From NCBI GenBank assembly GCA_030615145.1, contig JAUWZT010000203.1:1-6274 (forward strand): a stretch of DNA of 6,274 nucleotides, written 5' to 3'. Under the pieces are notes generated by a model. It was not told the origin of the DNA and searched no databases. It worked only from the letters and a program-made list of their open reading frames with translations. Positions 5,861 to 6,274 of this stretch are shown in pieces. Every line of letters starts with the position of its first letter. The first letter of the stretch is position 1. This DNA comes from Promethearchaeota archaeon. Its GTDB lineage: Archaea > Asgardarchaeota > Lokiarchaeia > Sigyniarchaeales > SOKP01. Position numbers and translations under genes: made by a program.

Positions 5861-5889
5861 TTTATATTATAAGATTAAATTAGTATAAG
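5861..5889 (+). promoter_or_regulatory. AT-rich promoter candidate for the radical SAM gene
   Basis: TTTATATTATAA (5861-5872) and GTATAAG (5883-5889) are the two best TATA-like boxes. They would give leaders of roughly 35 and 15 bases to the ATG at 5927. A weak Shine-Dalgarno-like AGGA sits at 5913-5916, ten bases before the ATG, so a leadered message is possible. TATAAAA at 5904-5910 is too close to the ATG. The choice between boxes cannot be made by eye. Confidence 0.3.
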
Positions 5890-5926
5890 AAAGAAAATAC
5901 AGCTATAAAATTAGGAATTAAAAATC

Positions 5927-6274
5927 ATGATTGAAGAAATAATTAGAAATACAACAAGTATTTGTCCGGAATGCCTACAACCAATTCCTGCTGAGATTTA
6001 TGTTGATGCAAATATGGGTTGGGTTATGATGCGAAAGCATTGTGAGGAACATGGAGATTTTAAAGATAAGATTTCGGTTAACCCAGAGGAATACAAATGG
6101 AACCAAAGTTTCGCTAATGAGATTGGTTCTACCATAGATAACTCTTCAAAACCTTCTGAAGTATCATCAGGTATTAGAGAAATCACTAATGGCTGTCCAT
6201 ATGATTGCGGGATTTGCGAAAATCACCAATCGGCACCTAGTATTGCTGTAATTGATCCTACAAATCGATGTAAT
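5927..6274 (+). CDS. Tes/COG1964-type radical SAM protein, N-terminal 116 residues only
   Basis: I translated this by hand from the ATG at 5927; it is open to the right edge. The visible part matches the N-terminus of the archaeal family that includes the tetraether lipid synthase Tes (MJ0619), which couples lipid tails by radical chemistry. CPEC (13-16) with IPAEIY and KHCEEHG (37-43) forms a small metal-binding Cys module. Then comes GCPYDCGIC (89-97) followed by H100, and IDPTNRCN (109-116), where C115 should be the first Cys of the radical SAM CxxxCxxC motif, the rest lying outside the window. Published Tes structure work reports several Fe-S clusters plus a rubredoxin-like iron, which fits this Cys-rich start. 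The family also has members of unknown substrate, so the exact reaction is not settled. It stands 223 bases after nadB on the same strand with its own AT-rich upstream region. Confidence 0.85.
   Translation, partial: MIEEIIRNTTSICPECLQPIPAEIYVDANMGWVMMRKHCEEHGDFKDKISVNPEEYKWNQSFANEIGSTIDNSSKPSEVSSGIREITNGCPYDCGICENHQSAPSIAVIDPTNRCN

Noticed and set aside
5998..6186. Minus-strand open frame of 62 codons over the radical SAM gene
   Set aside because: The plus strand carries the conserved Cys motifs; the antisense frame has no domain.

Overview
The window looks like chromosomal DNA from an AT-rich archaeon, probably of the Asgard group (Lokiarchaeota-like). Four things support this. Several starts sit about 28 bases or a short leader downstream of TATA-like boxes, with little sign of Shine-Dalgarno sites. 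The right edge carries the start of a COG1964/Tes-type radical SAM protein, a family typical of tetraether-lipid archaea. A membrane transporter ends in what looks like a longin/roadblock-type domain, a domain class abundant in Asgard archaea. Intergenic DNA is very AT-rich with T-tract terminator candidates. The Asgard placement is inference.

Layout, left to right. 1-524 (minus): macro-domain protein, cut by the window edge. 663-1148 and 1168-1653 (minus): two tandem low-molecular-weight protein tyrosine phosphatase (LMW-PTP) paralogs in one probable operon, transcribed leftwards towards the macro gene. 1654-1771: divergent promoter region. 1772-3424 (plus): 12-helix MFS-like transporter fused to a cytosolic alpha/beta domain. 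3447-3950 (minus): a third LMW-PTP paralog, convergent with the transporter. 3951-4152: a second divergent promoter region. 4153-5703 (plus): L-aspartate oxidase NadB. 5704-5926: AT-rich spacer. 5927-6274 (plus): N-terminal part of a Tes/COG1964 radical SAM protein, cut by the right edge.

How the genes may fit together. NadB (first step of NAD synthesis) and the radical SAM protein are ordinary metabolic genes on either side of their own promoters. The left two thirds is more unusual: three diverged LMW-PTP copies lie within 3.3 kb around a transporter with an appended sensor-like domain, next to a macro protein whose ADP-ribose-binding loops are altered. This could be a local phosphotyrosine-type signalling or small-phosphate hydrolysis locus, but no kinase, ADP-ribosyltransferase or arsenic gene is visible, so any shared role is a hypothesis. 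No RNA gene, CRISPR array or insertion sequence was seen.
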